A DNA stretch of 58,000 nt, taken from positions 64,674,620 through 64,732,619 of the forward strand of contig CM043956.1 of the NCBI GenBank assembly GCA_014529385.2, read 5' to 3'. Origin of the DNA: Adiantum capillus-veneris (lineage: Eukaryota > Streptophyta > Polypodiopsida > Polypodiales > Pteridaceae). A program made the translations under genes and the position numbers. Positions 46,011-57,654 of this stretch are shown here, in pieces (positions within the stretch are counted from its first letter, which is position 1; every line of letters starts with the position of its first letter). The notes under the pieces are model-generated. The model was not told where the DNA came from, made no database searches, and saw only the letters and a list, made by a program, of their open reading frames with translations.

Positions 46011-46522
46011 GTGATGAACAATGGAGTTCCCATCTATCCATTTCATTTTGCACAATACATTAGAGTAAATGTTCACATAGATAGAAAAGTCTTTTTCCAG
46101 CAACGCATTGTTTTTATGTTTGGTGCAGAAAGACTTAGAGAAATACTGGCATCACCCAATCCAATTATACTTCCAATCATCAATTATGAAACTTCTTTTG
46201 ATGTTCACGTTTTCATTTTGTTTTAAAGGCAGGAACAAGGAGTGGTGAAGGGGTGCTCAAGGGCCATATGAAGGAACGAGGTCTTCAAACCAACAACGAG
46301 GAGTAGCACATGAATCACGATCAAAACAATGAACCTTTTAAGCCTATTGCTCGACAATCCATTCATATAATCATTGCAACTAAGTTTAGGTTTCAATCTA
46401 TCATAAGGAGGATATTTGGATCCACTCGCCTCAATGAAATCAATGCTTCAATTAATCCATTTATTCTACCTATGATAAAGTACGAATTAACAATGGATGT
46501 GTACATTTTCATTTTAATGTAA
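46011..46522 (+). CDS. Two tandem copies of the small pre-gag ORF
   Basis: Two frames, 46011-46226 (71 codons) and 46310-46522 (70 codons), are related to each other: RIVFMFGAERLREILASPNP against RRIFGSTRLNEINASINP, then IILPII or FILPMI, a DV(H/Y) pair and a terminal FIL. Both match the single frame at 14387-14605 in Tat element 1. They sit between the primer site and gag. The pattern is consistent with duplication of a small conserved ORF. It could encode an accessory protein; no known domain is recognised. Confidence 0.5.
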
Positions 46523-46607
46523 TCAGATTTATAGTGTCAATAATCTTGTGCGGCCCGTAAGAGAAAAGTTTCTTTTAAAATAAGAGATTTCAAAAAGTCT
46601 AAACAAA

Positions 46608-49600
46608 ATGTCAAGTTCTTTTCCCACGTTCTATGCAAGAAGTGGGGAAGATGCGCAAGAGTTTCTTGACAACTTGGAGATGGCACATCTCATATCCGGG
46701 AGAGATGAAGAGGAAGTAAAGCTACGAGCCTTCCCGTTGGTTCTAAAAGCAGAAGCTAAAGCATGGTATGAGACCTTGCAACCCCAAATCAAGTCCAATT
46801 GGGAGAGGCTGCGAGCAAGGTTCCTCTCCAAGTTCGGGCAAGGGGATACTTCTGAAGGACTATGGAAATGTCTTATTGGACATAAGCAGGTATCACTTGA
46901 AGACTATCCCTCTTATGAAGCAACCTTTGTCAATCTATGGGGTAGGTGGGAGGCTACATTAGAAAATCATGGTGGTGCACCTAACTTTCTAAAAAAAGAG
47001 AGATTCATGGTTGTCTTGTATCCACTTTTAAAGGCTAAAGTAGAGCTAAAATTCCCATCCACCTTCGAAGAAGCACGTGAGGTAGCCATCATCAAGTTTA
47101 GAAAACTACACTTCCAAGCACATAGAGCAAGGGGTTTGAATGAAGTGAGTGAGAGGGAGTCTTCACAAACCATGGAAGCACCAATTAGGTCCCCTCTTGC
47201 ACAATCTTCACAAATAGGAGATAACTCTCAATAAGAGGTTTTACAAAGGCTAACTCAACAGCTTGAGAACCTCACTTTGAATCTAGTACAAGGCCTACCT
47301 CAACAACGACAACCAGGAGAAGGGAATCGCAATCAACGAAGACAAGATCAAGAGTTGCGATGTTGGAATTGCAATGAAATGGGCCATGGCATGTACAATT
47401 GTCCACATCCAAGGTGACTTCCGGGAGACATATATCCCCCCAGACCGCCTCCTCTCACTGTGCAGCAAGAACAAGCTCAAGGCCCACAAATCCTTCGTCG
47501 ACCACCACCACCAGCAAATATACCTCCCGTCCCACATGAGGAGGAAGAAAGAGGAGTCAACATCATCAAGCTAGAAGAGGTAATAGATGAGCATACTCTA
47601 AACTTTGATGTTATGCCGGCAGAAAAACGCACAAGAGCACATGATAAGGATGAAGACATGAGAAGTGAAGGAACAAATTCAGCCAGAAGGGACAAGAAGA
47701 AGAAGTCAAAGATGGAAGAAGCCAAAAGTAGCAGGAAGAAAAGATCAAGGCGAAGGGAAATTGGTATCAACGACTTCCCATTGGGAAAGGAGCTAGAGCC
47801 CTACAACATCCTAGAGGATTTACAAACCCAAAAGCCAAATATTTCATGGCCTCAACTTCTACACCTATCAGCCAAAGTAAGAAGGCAATGGCCAAAGTTG
47901 GTAAGTACAAGAATTCCAAAAAAGAAAGCAAATCTTACCATTAAGGTTGTGGCCTCAAAGCTACAAAAAGATGTGAAACCCATTGTGGATGCTTACATAA
48001 GGGGTAAAAAGGTGTCTAATGTATATGTTGATGGTGGAGCTCAAATGTGTGTGATCACGGAAAAATCAATGAACAGGTTAGGGATTGAAATTACAAAGTC
48101 CTCTAATTGTCAAGCTAGGCTAGCCAACAACTCAAGTGTGAAGTGTTTGGGGATCATTGAAAATGTAAAAGTCTCTGTATGTAACATAGATGCACGAGTG
48201 GATATGTATGTCATGCCAGCTAAGGGGGAGGGCTATCCCATCATCCTAGGGAGGCCTTGGCTCATTGCTGTGAATGCAGATCAAAAATGGGGAAGTGGTC
48301 TTTTGATTCTTAAGAAGGGTCAACCGGTGGTGTATGATTGGCGAGAAGGAAAGCAACTAGATATCGACTATGAAACCATGGCAGATGAAGAGAGCGAGGA
48401 GGAGAGTCCTTACTCAAGTGATGAGGAAGCATCAACCAGTGCATCAACCAGTGAAGAGGAGTCTTCTTTGGAGGTAATGGGAATTGTATGCAAAGCCAAC
48501 ACTCAAGATGTTCCAATAGAAGAAAATCCAACAGACAATCACACACGAGGGGATGAAAGATGCCACCACCTTGAAGAAGGATTTGAGAAGATGCTTGCAA
48601 AAGATCTTACTTGTGAGGAGAAGAGGTCCTACATCAATATGTTAAGGAGGTATCCCAATTTGTTTATCAGTGACTACTCACAAATAAGAGGTGTAGATGT
48701 AATAGAGCATCGAATTGAATTGAAACCAGGGACCAAACCCGTGGCTCAAAAGTTAAGGCGACTAGGATCTATGCAACAAAAGGCTCTCCTACCGGAAGTG
48801 AATCGACTCTTGAAGGCTGGCTTCATCTATCCAGTATCCAACTCCGAATGGGTATCACCTATTGTAGTCACTCCCAAGAAGAATGGTAAGTGGAGGGTCC
48901 GCGTGGATTACAAACCCCTCAACGCTGCGACAAAGAGGGACCACTTCCCTCTCCCTTTCCAAGATGAAATTTTGAATGAAGTAGCAGGTCACGAATGCTA
49001 CACGGTGTGTGATGGGTATTCAGGATATTTTGAAATTAGAATAGCGGAAGAAGACCAACCAAAAACCACCTTCATCACACCTTGGGGATGTTTTGCATTC
49101 AGAGTAATGCCTTTTGGGCTCACCAATGCTCCTAGCACCTTCATGAGATTCACAATATTTGTATTTCAGCCATTCTTTGGAAAATCTATAAGAGTCTTTA
49201 TGGATGATTTCTGTATTTATAGTTGTAGATCACTTCATTGCCAAAAGGTTGAAGTGGGGCTTAAGAGGCTCCATCAATTTGGGGGACAACTCAACCCAGA
49301 GAAGTGTCATATCGGTGAATCTCAGGTGGTTTTGCTAGGCCATGTGGTTTCTTCACAAGGAATTCAAGTGGATCGCTCTAAAGTAGAGGCCCTTTTGTCA
49401 TTATCTCCAGCAACAACGACTAAGGAGCTAATGACCTTCAACCACAAAGTGAGGTACATGTCTCGCTTCATCCATCTCCTAGCAGAAGCCATCGCCCCTT
49501 TGCATAGGTTGGCAAGCCAATCTACATTTGAATGGGGGAGGGAACATGCAAAATGTTTTGAGGAAGTGAAGGGCATTCTTAGCTCTCTCCCAATCCTAAT

Positions 49601-51926
49601 GCCACCAGATCCAAAGGAGACCTACTATGTCACTCCAAGTGTAGGTTTCGAAGCAATTGGTGTTGTTTTGATGCAAAAAGATCCTAAAACATCATACATG
49701 AGGCCGATCTATTTTGCAAGCAAGGTGATGACTCCGGCCGAGAAGGGATACACTGAAATGGAGAAAGTGGTCTTTGCAATCTTGTTTGCGGTAAGGAAGT
49801 TTCGATCGTATCTTCTCCCTGTGCCATTTGTTTTTCTCACATTAGAGAACAATCTACCATATGTAGTACAACACATGAGCCTCTCATCTAGAATAGCAAA
49901 GTGGGTGCTTGAACTCCAAGAATTTGAATACACTTTCCTTGTAGAAGATAGCACAAGAGCAGGACTTGCAGACATTCTCACCTACAAAGTGAGAGAAAGG
50001 GAAGGATCACGACTACAAAGAGAGGAAGGCTCAAAACAGTTCAAAGTGAAGGAGATTGATAATGCCCATACTTTATGCTTTGACGGAGCTTATCAACGCC
50101 AACAAGACAAAGCAGCAGGGGGGATCATCATTTTAAACCCACAAAAGGAGGTAATGGTTAGAAAAGGTATCACTCTACCCAATGTTCACTCTAACAATGA
50201 GGCTGAGTATGCTTCTCTAACCCTTGGGTTAGAAGAATGCAAAGAATTAGGCATACAAAGACTTATTATAAAAGGTGATTCTTTGCTAGTGGTCAGGCAA
50301 ATCCAAGGGACTTGGAGGTGCAAGAATCGTACATTGTTTGAGTGGCTTAGTAGTGTAAGAGCTTTGATGAAGGGTTTTAAAGCAACACAGGTACAACACA
50401 TTGTGAGAACTCATAACAAGGAAGCAGACTTACTCGCAAATGAAAAGCTTCAAATGGCGGTAGGAGGTGTGAAACTATATGAACCCAAATATCAAGGTCA
50501 AGAGGAGCTAAAAGACATTATCTTCTTTCTACAAGCAGGTGAGTGTCCCAAACACTTAGACAAGGTGCAAAGACATAGACTAGTTAAGAAGGCCACACCT
50601 TACCAGCTGATCGGGGATGATTTATATCACAAAGGAAAAGATTTGGTCTTGAGGAGAGTACCAGGTGTGCAAGAGATAGAGAAAATTCTTCTTTCATGTC
50701 ATGATGATATCTGTGGTGGTCACTTTTCTCAAGATATTACAAGTAGGAAGATTTTACAAGTAGGGTTTATTTGGCCGAGCTTACATCGTGATGTCCAATA
50801 TTGGTGTAAGGCATGTAAGCCATGCCAAATTGTTGGGGATAGACGACTAACATATGAGCCTCGAGTCCCAATAATATCTTATGGCCCTTTCGAAAAGTGG
50901 GGTGTGGATGCAATAGGTCCCCTACCTTGTACTTCTATAGGGAAGGTTTTCATCATCATGGGTGTTGACTACATGACACGATGGGCGGAAGCAACAAGTA
51001 CAACCTGAATCACAGCAGAAGAGGTATCAAAGTTTATTTTTGATCATATTTGTAGTAGGTTTGGAACACCCCTAGAAATCGTATCAGATCGAGGCCCGGG
51101 TTTTAGGGCTGACCTTCTGAATGATCTCTTGAGGAGGTTAAAAGTGAAACACCTGCATTCCACACCCTACTATCCTCAATGCAATGGATTGGTGGAAAAA
51201 GTGAATGGAATGATATGTAAGATCATTTCTAAGCAGGTTGTGGACCAGCCTAATGATTGGGATCGCCATTTGACGGCTGCTCTTTGGGCGTGTAGGACAT
51301 CTTTCAAGGTATCTACCCAATTCACCCCTTTTCATCTAGTTTATGGACAGGAAGCACTTCTCCCCATTGAGGTAGAGCTCTCAAGCTTGCGCGTTCTTGA
51401 AAGAGTGGCAAAAAAACCAAAAGAGGTTCTACATGAAAGGATCTTAGATCTCCAACGACTTGAGCTAGATAGAGAAGAGTCCATTGATCACTACATCACC
51501 AAAGCGACAAGCCAAAGGGATAAAATCAACAAGAAGCTCAAGGGGAAAGGATTGAAGGAAGGTATGTTGGTTCTTCGCTATGATAACCGACTTGATACTC
51601 GACTTGACAAAAAGTTTTTGCAAAGATGGGAGGGACCTTTCATGATAAAAACAAAGTTTGGGAATGGTAGTTACAGATTAGCAGATTTATCAGGAAAACT
51701 CCACAAGACCAGAGTCAATGGATGGAGATTAAAGACCTACTTTCAACGTATCAATCCGTTGATAGGCAGTCATCTGCCTACATCGCCTAAGCTCCAAATT
51801 GACATGGCTCCCTTCGGCTTGGCAAATGCTCCACCTATTTTTAAAGCTTTGATGTGCAAAGAAGAACCAACCTTGGAATCTAAACATACCCAAGGCAACC
51901 CTCCCATCTCTGATTTATGGGATTGA
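46608..51926 (+). pseudogene. Tat element 2 gag-pol, one frame with three stops
   Basis: A single phase of 1773 codons from ATG 46608 (MSSSFPTFY) to TGA 51926. It is interrupted by TAA 47232-47234, TGA 47415-47417 and TGA 51006-51008. Order: Gag; zinc knuckle CWNCNEMGHGMYNC (47360-47403); protease with YVDGGAQ (about 48024) and ILGRPWL; RT with CDGYSGYFE, MPFGLTNAP and FMDDF (about 49196); RNase H (49520-49980); archaeal-like RNase H from LCFDGAYQR (about 50070); integrase zinc finger (about 50700-50830), DDE core (SDRGPG, NGLVEKVN) and RWEGPFMI. Apart from the stops, catalytic motifs look intact. The single frame implies Gag and Pol were made as one polyprotein. Confidence 0.93.
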
Positions 51927-52097
51927 GGTAATGAAAAGCAGGTCTAATGGAGTAAAAGAATACATGACACTCCTCCTATTGAAAAAAAAAAAATAGAAAA
52001 GGAAAAATGACAAAAAAAAGAGAAAGAAAAGAAAGAAAAAAAGCAACACCGTCCTCCTAAAGATATGAATATCTTTAGGCTTGGGGGAGGGCTAATA
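51927..52097 (+). promoter_or_regulatory. A/G-rich tract and polypurine tract of Tat element 2
   Basis: A long A/G-rich run spans 51978-52044. The polypurine tract GGGGGAGGGCTAATA lies at about 52083-52097, directly before the 3' LTR. Confidence 0.75.
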
Positions 52098-53964
52098 TGA
52101 GTGGCATAAAATGGTAACCATCTTTTTGCAACATTTCTCAGCCTACTCAACGTCCTCTTCCCCATATGTGTATATATTTTTCTACGCTATTAAGTTATCT
52201 AGAGTAAATTCCCCCTCTTCGTTTAACCTTTGTGGCGACACATACATTGTACTCTTCCCAAAAATGTCACCTTAGTCATATATTTATATTACCACGCGTT
52301 TCTTTTTGCTTTGTAAATAAAAGTAAGCATACAATAACCAACTATCTACCCCAAACTTTCTTAACTCTTGTGAATTAGTAGTAGAAAAATAATATATCCA
52401 TCTTCCATCCCATATAGATAAATTCCCATGGAAATCAACTCTCCACTTGTCTTTACCAAAGATTATGGTCCCTCTCTACAAGTCTTCTATGCCCCCTACA
52501 TAGGTGGCCCAATATCTCTTAAGAATATACATATAGTTTCTCTCCTTTCAAAAAGACTCCAATTGTATATTCTTTTCACAAGAAAATAATATTGGGCCCT
52601 CCTCTATTTGTTTAAGCATCATAGCCTTTTGAAAAAGCATGATTCCCCTTGGATGCATACAAGCAAAGGGCCCATACAAGAAGACTTGGAAGCAAAAGGT
52701 TCCCTAGCCTAGTGTGGACCTCCCAAACCGAATTCCTTGGTGCATGTGCGTGAAGAATAGTCCAAATTCATATCAAACATGTTGAGAAGGTCAATTTTGC
52801 CTTTTGAAACATGTCATTCCGAGCTACAAGTAAAAAGTTATGGTCAAAATAGTGTAAATCTGTCAGATTCGTAGCAAAAGGGAACTGTAAATCAAGTAAA
52901 TCAAGAGGGTGAGATCTTATTTTTCCCCTACTCATCTTCTAAAAGAGCAATGAGTGTTCAAGGTCACTTGCATGTGATGGAACCAACCTAAAGATTCTTT
53001 CTAAATGCCAAGACAGACAAGTTGAGATACCCCGCAGGAGCCACCCGTAGGGCCTTATGGTGGGGCCCACCTACATTATGCACCCCTATGGAGCCTTCAC
53101 GGTCTAAAATGATATTTTTGGTGAATAAATAGTCCCTTTTATGTCCAATATTCAATGAGTGGTCAAAGGACACTTAATTAGATCTAATCACTTACTCTAA
53201 TTAAGTGTAGCACAATCCCACTCCTACACAACTATAAATAGCCCCCTTTGGAGAGACTCAAGGACACACACCTATATTTTCAACTTCATGTTTTTTCTTG
53301 ATCAATAGTAGAGAAAATCCCAACTCTCCCTCTTTCACATCCTCCCTCCTAACCCTCCTCTTTGGAGGAAGTGCAACTCTATTCTCCACTCTTTCCATTC
53401 TACAATCTCTTACTCCATCAACCCAATAAATCATTTGTAGCACCTTAATAACTTGTAAATACATCATGATCTCTCTCATGGTTATGTTAATGATCATGAA
53501 ATCATTTTCAAAACTTTCAAGTGTCGCAATTCGTGATGGTTAGCAAGCGTCTGTCCTCCCCTTAAAAGGTGTGCGAGAAATCAAGTAAGTGTTCTATTCT
53601 CAATTTACCATTGGTTTGTTTTCCCACACTTATTCAATTGGTTTAATGAAATTTCTCACTCCAACTCTCTTTTGCTTCATTACTTATGCATGTGGCTACC
53701 TCTCATGGTGATTTTATTTGTGTCACGGCATTGCATAGATGGAGATGAGCTCTCTATGCAAAGTGTGTTAGTTTGATGTAAGTGATTCTCTTGTGTGTTT
53801 GAGAGGCAAGTCTTGTGCGCATGATTTTTTGATGAGTGCTTGAGAGAGGAAGAGTTTGGATGTATTATGGGTATTCTTATGGGCAGAAGGTGAATGCTAT
53901 TCCACAAATTGCATATTTCATTTTTGATGCACGGCATTGGGTTGCATAATCGTTGATGGTGTTC
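52098..53964 (+). repeat. 3' LTR of Tat element 2, truncated
   Basis: Matches 43899-45749 of the 5' LTR, then diverges after GTTGATGGTGTTC at 53964. The last 207 or so bases of the LTR are missing. The copia target does not resume beyond the break. Confidence 0.92.
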
Positions 53965-54048
53965 ATATTTTTTTTGCACCTCTGCTTGTCAACCTTTCAC
54001 CATCCCTTCCAATTTCCAAGTACTCAGACACACACCTACACTATGATA

Positions 54049-54100
<52 letters not shown>

Positions 54101-54434
54101 GAGAGAGAATAAATTGACAAGGGAAGAGTGTAAGAGGGGTTGTAAGAGATGTAGACATAATCATGGAGTACACAGAGTAGCAGAGCATAACATAAGAGAG
54201 TGGGAATGGAAAATTAAGGGCAACTACACAAGAAAGGCCTAAATATTGTAGTCCCAAACTCCACGGCACCTCTTATGGAGTTTTGTATTTGATATTTGCT
54301 ATTATTGGTGCTGTCAAAAATTGGATGCCCCTCTTTTACACTTTAGTGTCACTTTAGTTATGAGTGGACACTACAGCACGCCGCACAAAAATCGGTGCAG
54401 ATAGGTAGAGCCTTGTAGCTTATCAAATAGATCT
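53965..54434. repeat. Spacer with CA microsatellite
   Basis: A (CA)n tract at about 54052-54098 is followed by a GAGAGA stretch. The open frames on both strands here are made by the microsatellite. Nothing else is recognised. Confidence 0.85.
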
Positions 54435-54770
54435 CTACCCGAGGCATAAAAATCTATTTTCTATAGTGATATGGTTTAGTGCTCGATAGTCCACACACAT
54501 ACGGTATGTACCTTCTTTCTTTTTCACTAAAAGGGCTTGAGAGCAAAAGGGAGAGGAGCTAGGCCTCACCATCCCTTTGTCAACAAATTCTGGTACTTGC
54601 CTCATGATCTCCTTTTGTTGAGCTTGAGAAACTTGATAAGGAGGCTTTTTAGGCGGTGAATTTCCTGGTAGGAGCTCAATTTGATGGTCATCATCCCCTT
54701 GTTTTGGAGGTAAGTTCATAGGTAAATCATCAAAGAACACATCTTGGAATCCTTTTAGAAAATTAGACAA
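54435..54770 (-). pseudogene. Ty3/gypsy RT N-terminal fragment
   Basis: The frame reads DVFFDDLPMNLPP, HQIELLPGNSPPKKPPYQVS, EFVDKGMVRPSSSPF and VKKKEGTYRMCVDYRALN, the start of gypsy RT up to motif 2-3 (fingers). It ends where the fingers/palm should continue. It differs from the Tat RTs and from the RT at 39021 in detail. There is no stop within the 110 codons. Confidence 0.85.
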
Positions 54771-54869
54771 GTCTAACTCTTCTTGATTCCTACCATTTAC
54801 ATTTGATGAGTGATTTTACATGGAGCTTGGCCACTAGACATGGCATTGAGAATGTGTGGGCATCAAGAC

Positions 54870-55190
54870 AATGCTGTCTATATAGGATTTGCTTAAATCC
54901 TAAAAAATGTGTTTTTATTGTTTGAGGAATTTTCAAAAAAATTGTATCAAAAAATGGTATAGCCATAGACATGGAGAAGATGGCAGTGATTGGCTGAAAT
55001 AGCTAGACCAACATTTTTCAAGGAAGTTCAAGAATTTATGGGACATTGTGGTGATTATTGTAGTTTTATCTACATGTATGCAGTCATAGCTAAACCCATT
55101 TATAGCCTTATCACTCAATTCTAATGGACAGACAAATGTGAGGAGTTGCTCCAGAAGCTTAAACAAGATACCAACGAGATAAAGTTAGTT
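54870..55190 (+). pseudogene. Ty3/gypsy RT C-terminal and RNase H start fragment
   Basis: Reads LNPKKCVFIV, a stop, then VSKNGIAIDMEKMAVI, and in a second frame KEVQEFMGHCGDYCSFIYMY, AKPIYSLITQF, a stop, WTDKCEE. These are the RT thumb and the connection to RNase H. It lies on the strand opposite to the RT fragment at 54435-54770, about 100 bases away, and breaks at the CACTA element near 55195. Confidence 0.75.
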
Positions 55191-55194
55191 TTAA

Positions 55195-55890
55195 AACTAG
55201 AAAGCCCTGAAATAGGCCTCAGAAAAGACATCGGTTTTGTGTCATTGGTATAAGCATCGATATACTTTGCATCAGAATTAGCTTTGAAATAAGCGTCGGT
55301 AATTGTAAAGGATATTTCGATGTTTCTTTTGAAGTTTATACTGACGCCTGTACTGACCAAAGCTGCAATTTGTTTTTGGACAGAGAGGGTTGGGAACTAA
55401 TGTTGCATGTACTGCAGCAAAAGAAAACAGTCCTCTCTGCCCAAAGGAAGAGTGCACAAGCAACCATGGTCCACCTACAAGCTGACGCTAAAGAGCGAGT
55501 GTATGGAAATTAGCAAAATTGTAAGAATAACATAACTACATAGCAACATAAATACTTTATAACCATAATCAAAACATGAGTCGAAAACTGTAAAACAATA
55601 AACATAACCCATTTGCCATACCATAACTTGCTTGTCATACCATAACCAGAACAACCATACCACCATAGCATAAACATAAACTTAACTTGACTGTCAAACC
55701 TTAACCATAACATCTGTGCCATACCATGAACATAACCATAAACCATAAACATAAGCACTACAAAATTGGACATATGCAACAATCACTAAGTGAGACTGTA
55801 TCAAGAAGACCACAACTACAAAAAAGATTGTACCAAGAAGACTATATAAAGATGACTGGGTAAAAGTGTATCAAGAAGACCCTCATGGTA
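55195..55890. repeat. CACTA subterminal repeats and ATAACC-rich tract
   Basis: 55230-55500 has dispersed (A)GCGTCGG-like words on both strands. 55540-55760 is a degenerate array of CCATAACCATAAACATAA words. 55797-55883 has three copies of GTATCAAGAAGACC or a variant (GTACCAAGAAGACT). No gene is seen here. Confidence 0.65.
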
Positions 55891-55897
55891 ATGTCTC

Positions 55898-56952
55898 CTA
55901 GTTCACTTCCTCTCCCTCCTCCTGCAGTTGGGTCAAAGGGGCCACAAGTCCATGCTTGTACCCATACTTCTCCTCTCGGCATGTCAGAGGGCGCTTCACG
56001 GTAACTTCCTGCAAAATTATGATTTAATCATTAGATAAATTTTCAAATAACATATACATTTTCAATAATTTAAAGCATATGTATAATACTTACAAACTCA
56101 TGTCAAAGCGTGTCGTAGCCTCCACTCCCAAGATTTGACACTCCAACAGACTCCAAATGTGCTTCTGAAATCTCTCAATATTGTGTTGTGCCTCTTGTGC
56201 AATCCCCGCCTACTCCTCTACGTCCAACCATGCCGGCTTTGGACTTCTGGCATTGAATTTGTCTCTTGCCTCTGACCGACGGTGTGACATTGTGGACTTC
56301 ACCACGCTCAAAATCTAGAGATTCGAGACTTGATTGTACCCCTCTGCTGGCCTGTACTCTCTGTGAATGGTCACGACGATCTAATTCTTTCTTTCAAGAT
56401 CGAGATTATCCCAAACCTCCATCACAGAGTGAACAAACTGAATTGTACAGAGATGCAAAATCCTCTGTGGCATGGCCTTTTTGAACCTATCCGGCACAAC
56501 AACCCCATCCCATGCTCTTGTACACCTTGCTATGATCATGCTAGTGTGATCCCCAAAATCGGTGAACTATCTAGTGAAGAGAGTGGTGGACGCTCTCTCG
56601 GTGGTGTGGACGCATTGATAGAACCGCTACCATAGCAACCACCACCTCCAGAACGATGCCTATCTCATCTCAAGGATGAACCAACCATCGGTGTAGGGGA
56701 CACACGAGTTCTAGGCGTAGGGGGCACACTCGACTGAGGTGTGGGGCTGCTCGGTGTAGGGACCACACTAGTCCCGGGCATAGGGTCGGCCATAGTACGT
56801 CTAGAGGAACCTGCTTCCCAAAGGTGATGTGCCATCACGATCTGCTCTGGTGTGAACTGAGACAAAAACGAGCCCATCTGCTTGGGTGACATGCCAGTCG
56901 GAGTGATAGGAAAACTATAACTAGGAATGTATGGCTCATCGTCATCGACCAT
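55898..56952 (-). pseudogene. Possible accessory gene of the CACTA element
   Basis: The N-terminal exon starts at the ATG at 56952 (MVDDDEPYIPSYSFP), has FLSQFTPEQIVMAHHLWEAG and then repeated PTP units, and runs to 56665. A middle segment at 56094-56260 reads KFNARSPKPAWLDVEE, a stop, then AQEAQHNIERFQKHIWSLLE. The last exon, 56008-55898, follows a TTTTGCAG acceptor and ends QLQEEGEEVN and TAG. Frames do not join cleanly, so it is probably decayed. CACTA elements often carry a second gene for a DNA-binding protein downstream of the transposase; assigning that role here rests on position only. Confidence 0.4.
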
Positions 56953-57104
56953 GGATAATCATACACAAATAATACCCACAAAATACGTTAGTTTACAGAA
57001 GAAATGCTTAATCAATACAAATAACAAATCAATGAAGCTGCAACACAAATGAATGAATCTAAAGTGTATTGTAGACTAATAAAAATAATTTTACAAAAGA
57101 GTTC

Positions 57105-57654
57105 CTAGAAAAAATCATTAGTTAATCTCTCATCTTCTATGAGATCTGATGCACCAAAGATGTTTATCTCTAGTTGTACTTCTGCATCTTGATCATCGGA
57201 CTCTACTTCTTTGTCGCTCTCCGCATCAGCTTTAGTATTTGACACCTCATCTCTAGGTTCAAAAAATTTATCATTGCTGACATCCACCTTAGAATCTAAA
57301 CTGAAAGTTTCTGTCGGTCCTGTGCTTTGTTCATGAATCACCTCTTCGACCTCAACGTAATCCTTCACACACTTGCTTGCTCCGTGGAGCAACTTGAATG
57401 ACATAGAGATGGTAGGGTTTAAACAGCTCATTCTCATCATTTTATGTCCATAGTGGATCGTGTGTGAATACAACTTGTTCACAATGCTGCAGAAGTACGA
57501 ATGTATCCCGCGAATCTATCCACATCCGCCTAGAGTTCACTTGAATCAATCCACTCTTGTCTACACACACAGTTGCATTAGGGCCATTGGTAATAACTTT
57601 GAACCACTTGACATCAAATATAAACATATCAAACTTTCTAAAGCTAATCTTCAA
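57105..57654 (-). pseudogene. CACTA transposase C-terminus, DUF4216-like domain
   Basis: 57442-57654 reads SFRKFDMFIFDVKWFKVI, then SGLIQVNSRRMWIDSRDTFVL and CEQVVFTHDP. This fits the DUF4216-type domain found at the C-terminus of plant TNP2-like CACTA transposases (a W-F-x-V strand, a G-x-x-x-V-N strand, a D-x-F-V-L segment and a CEQVVF/(S)QVFY segment). A frame change near 57470 leads into 57105-57482, a Glu/Asp-rich tail. The catalytic domain would lie upstream, beyond 58000. The domain's role is not known. Confidence 0.65.

Larger units (their letters stand above)
43899..53964 (+). mobile_element. Tat element 2: Ty3/gypsy with dual RNase H, 3' end truncated
   Basis: 5' LTR 43899-45956 (2058 bp), primer site 45962-45979, two small pre-gag ORFs, gag-pol 46608-51926, polypurine tract 52084-52095, and a 3' LTR 52098-53964 lacking its last roughly 207 bases. 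The 5' LTR also lacks about 16 bases found in the 3' copy near 52298-52315. It shares the primer site and polypurine tract with Tat element 1, but the LTRs are unrelated by eye. It was inserted into the copia integrase. Confidence 0.93.

Noticed and set aside
55754-55770. CACTACAAAA as the definite CACTA terminus
   Set aside because: Subterminal-type words continue to the left as far as 55230, so this string alone does not settle the end.
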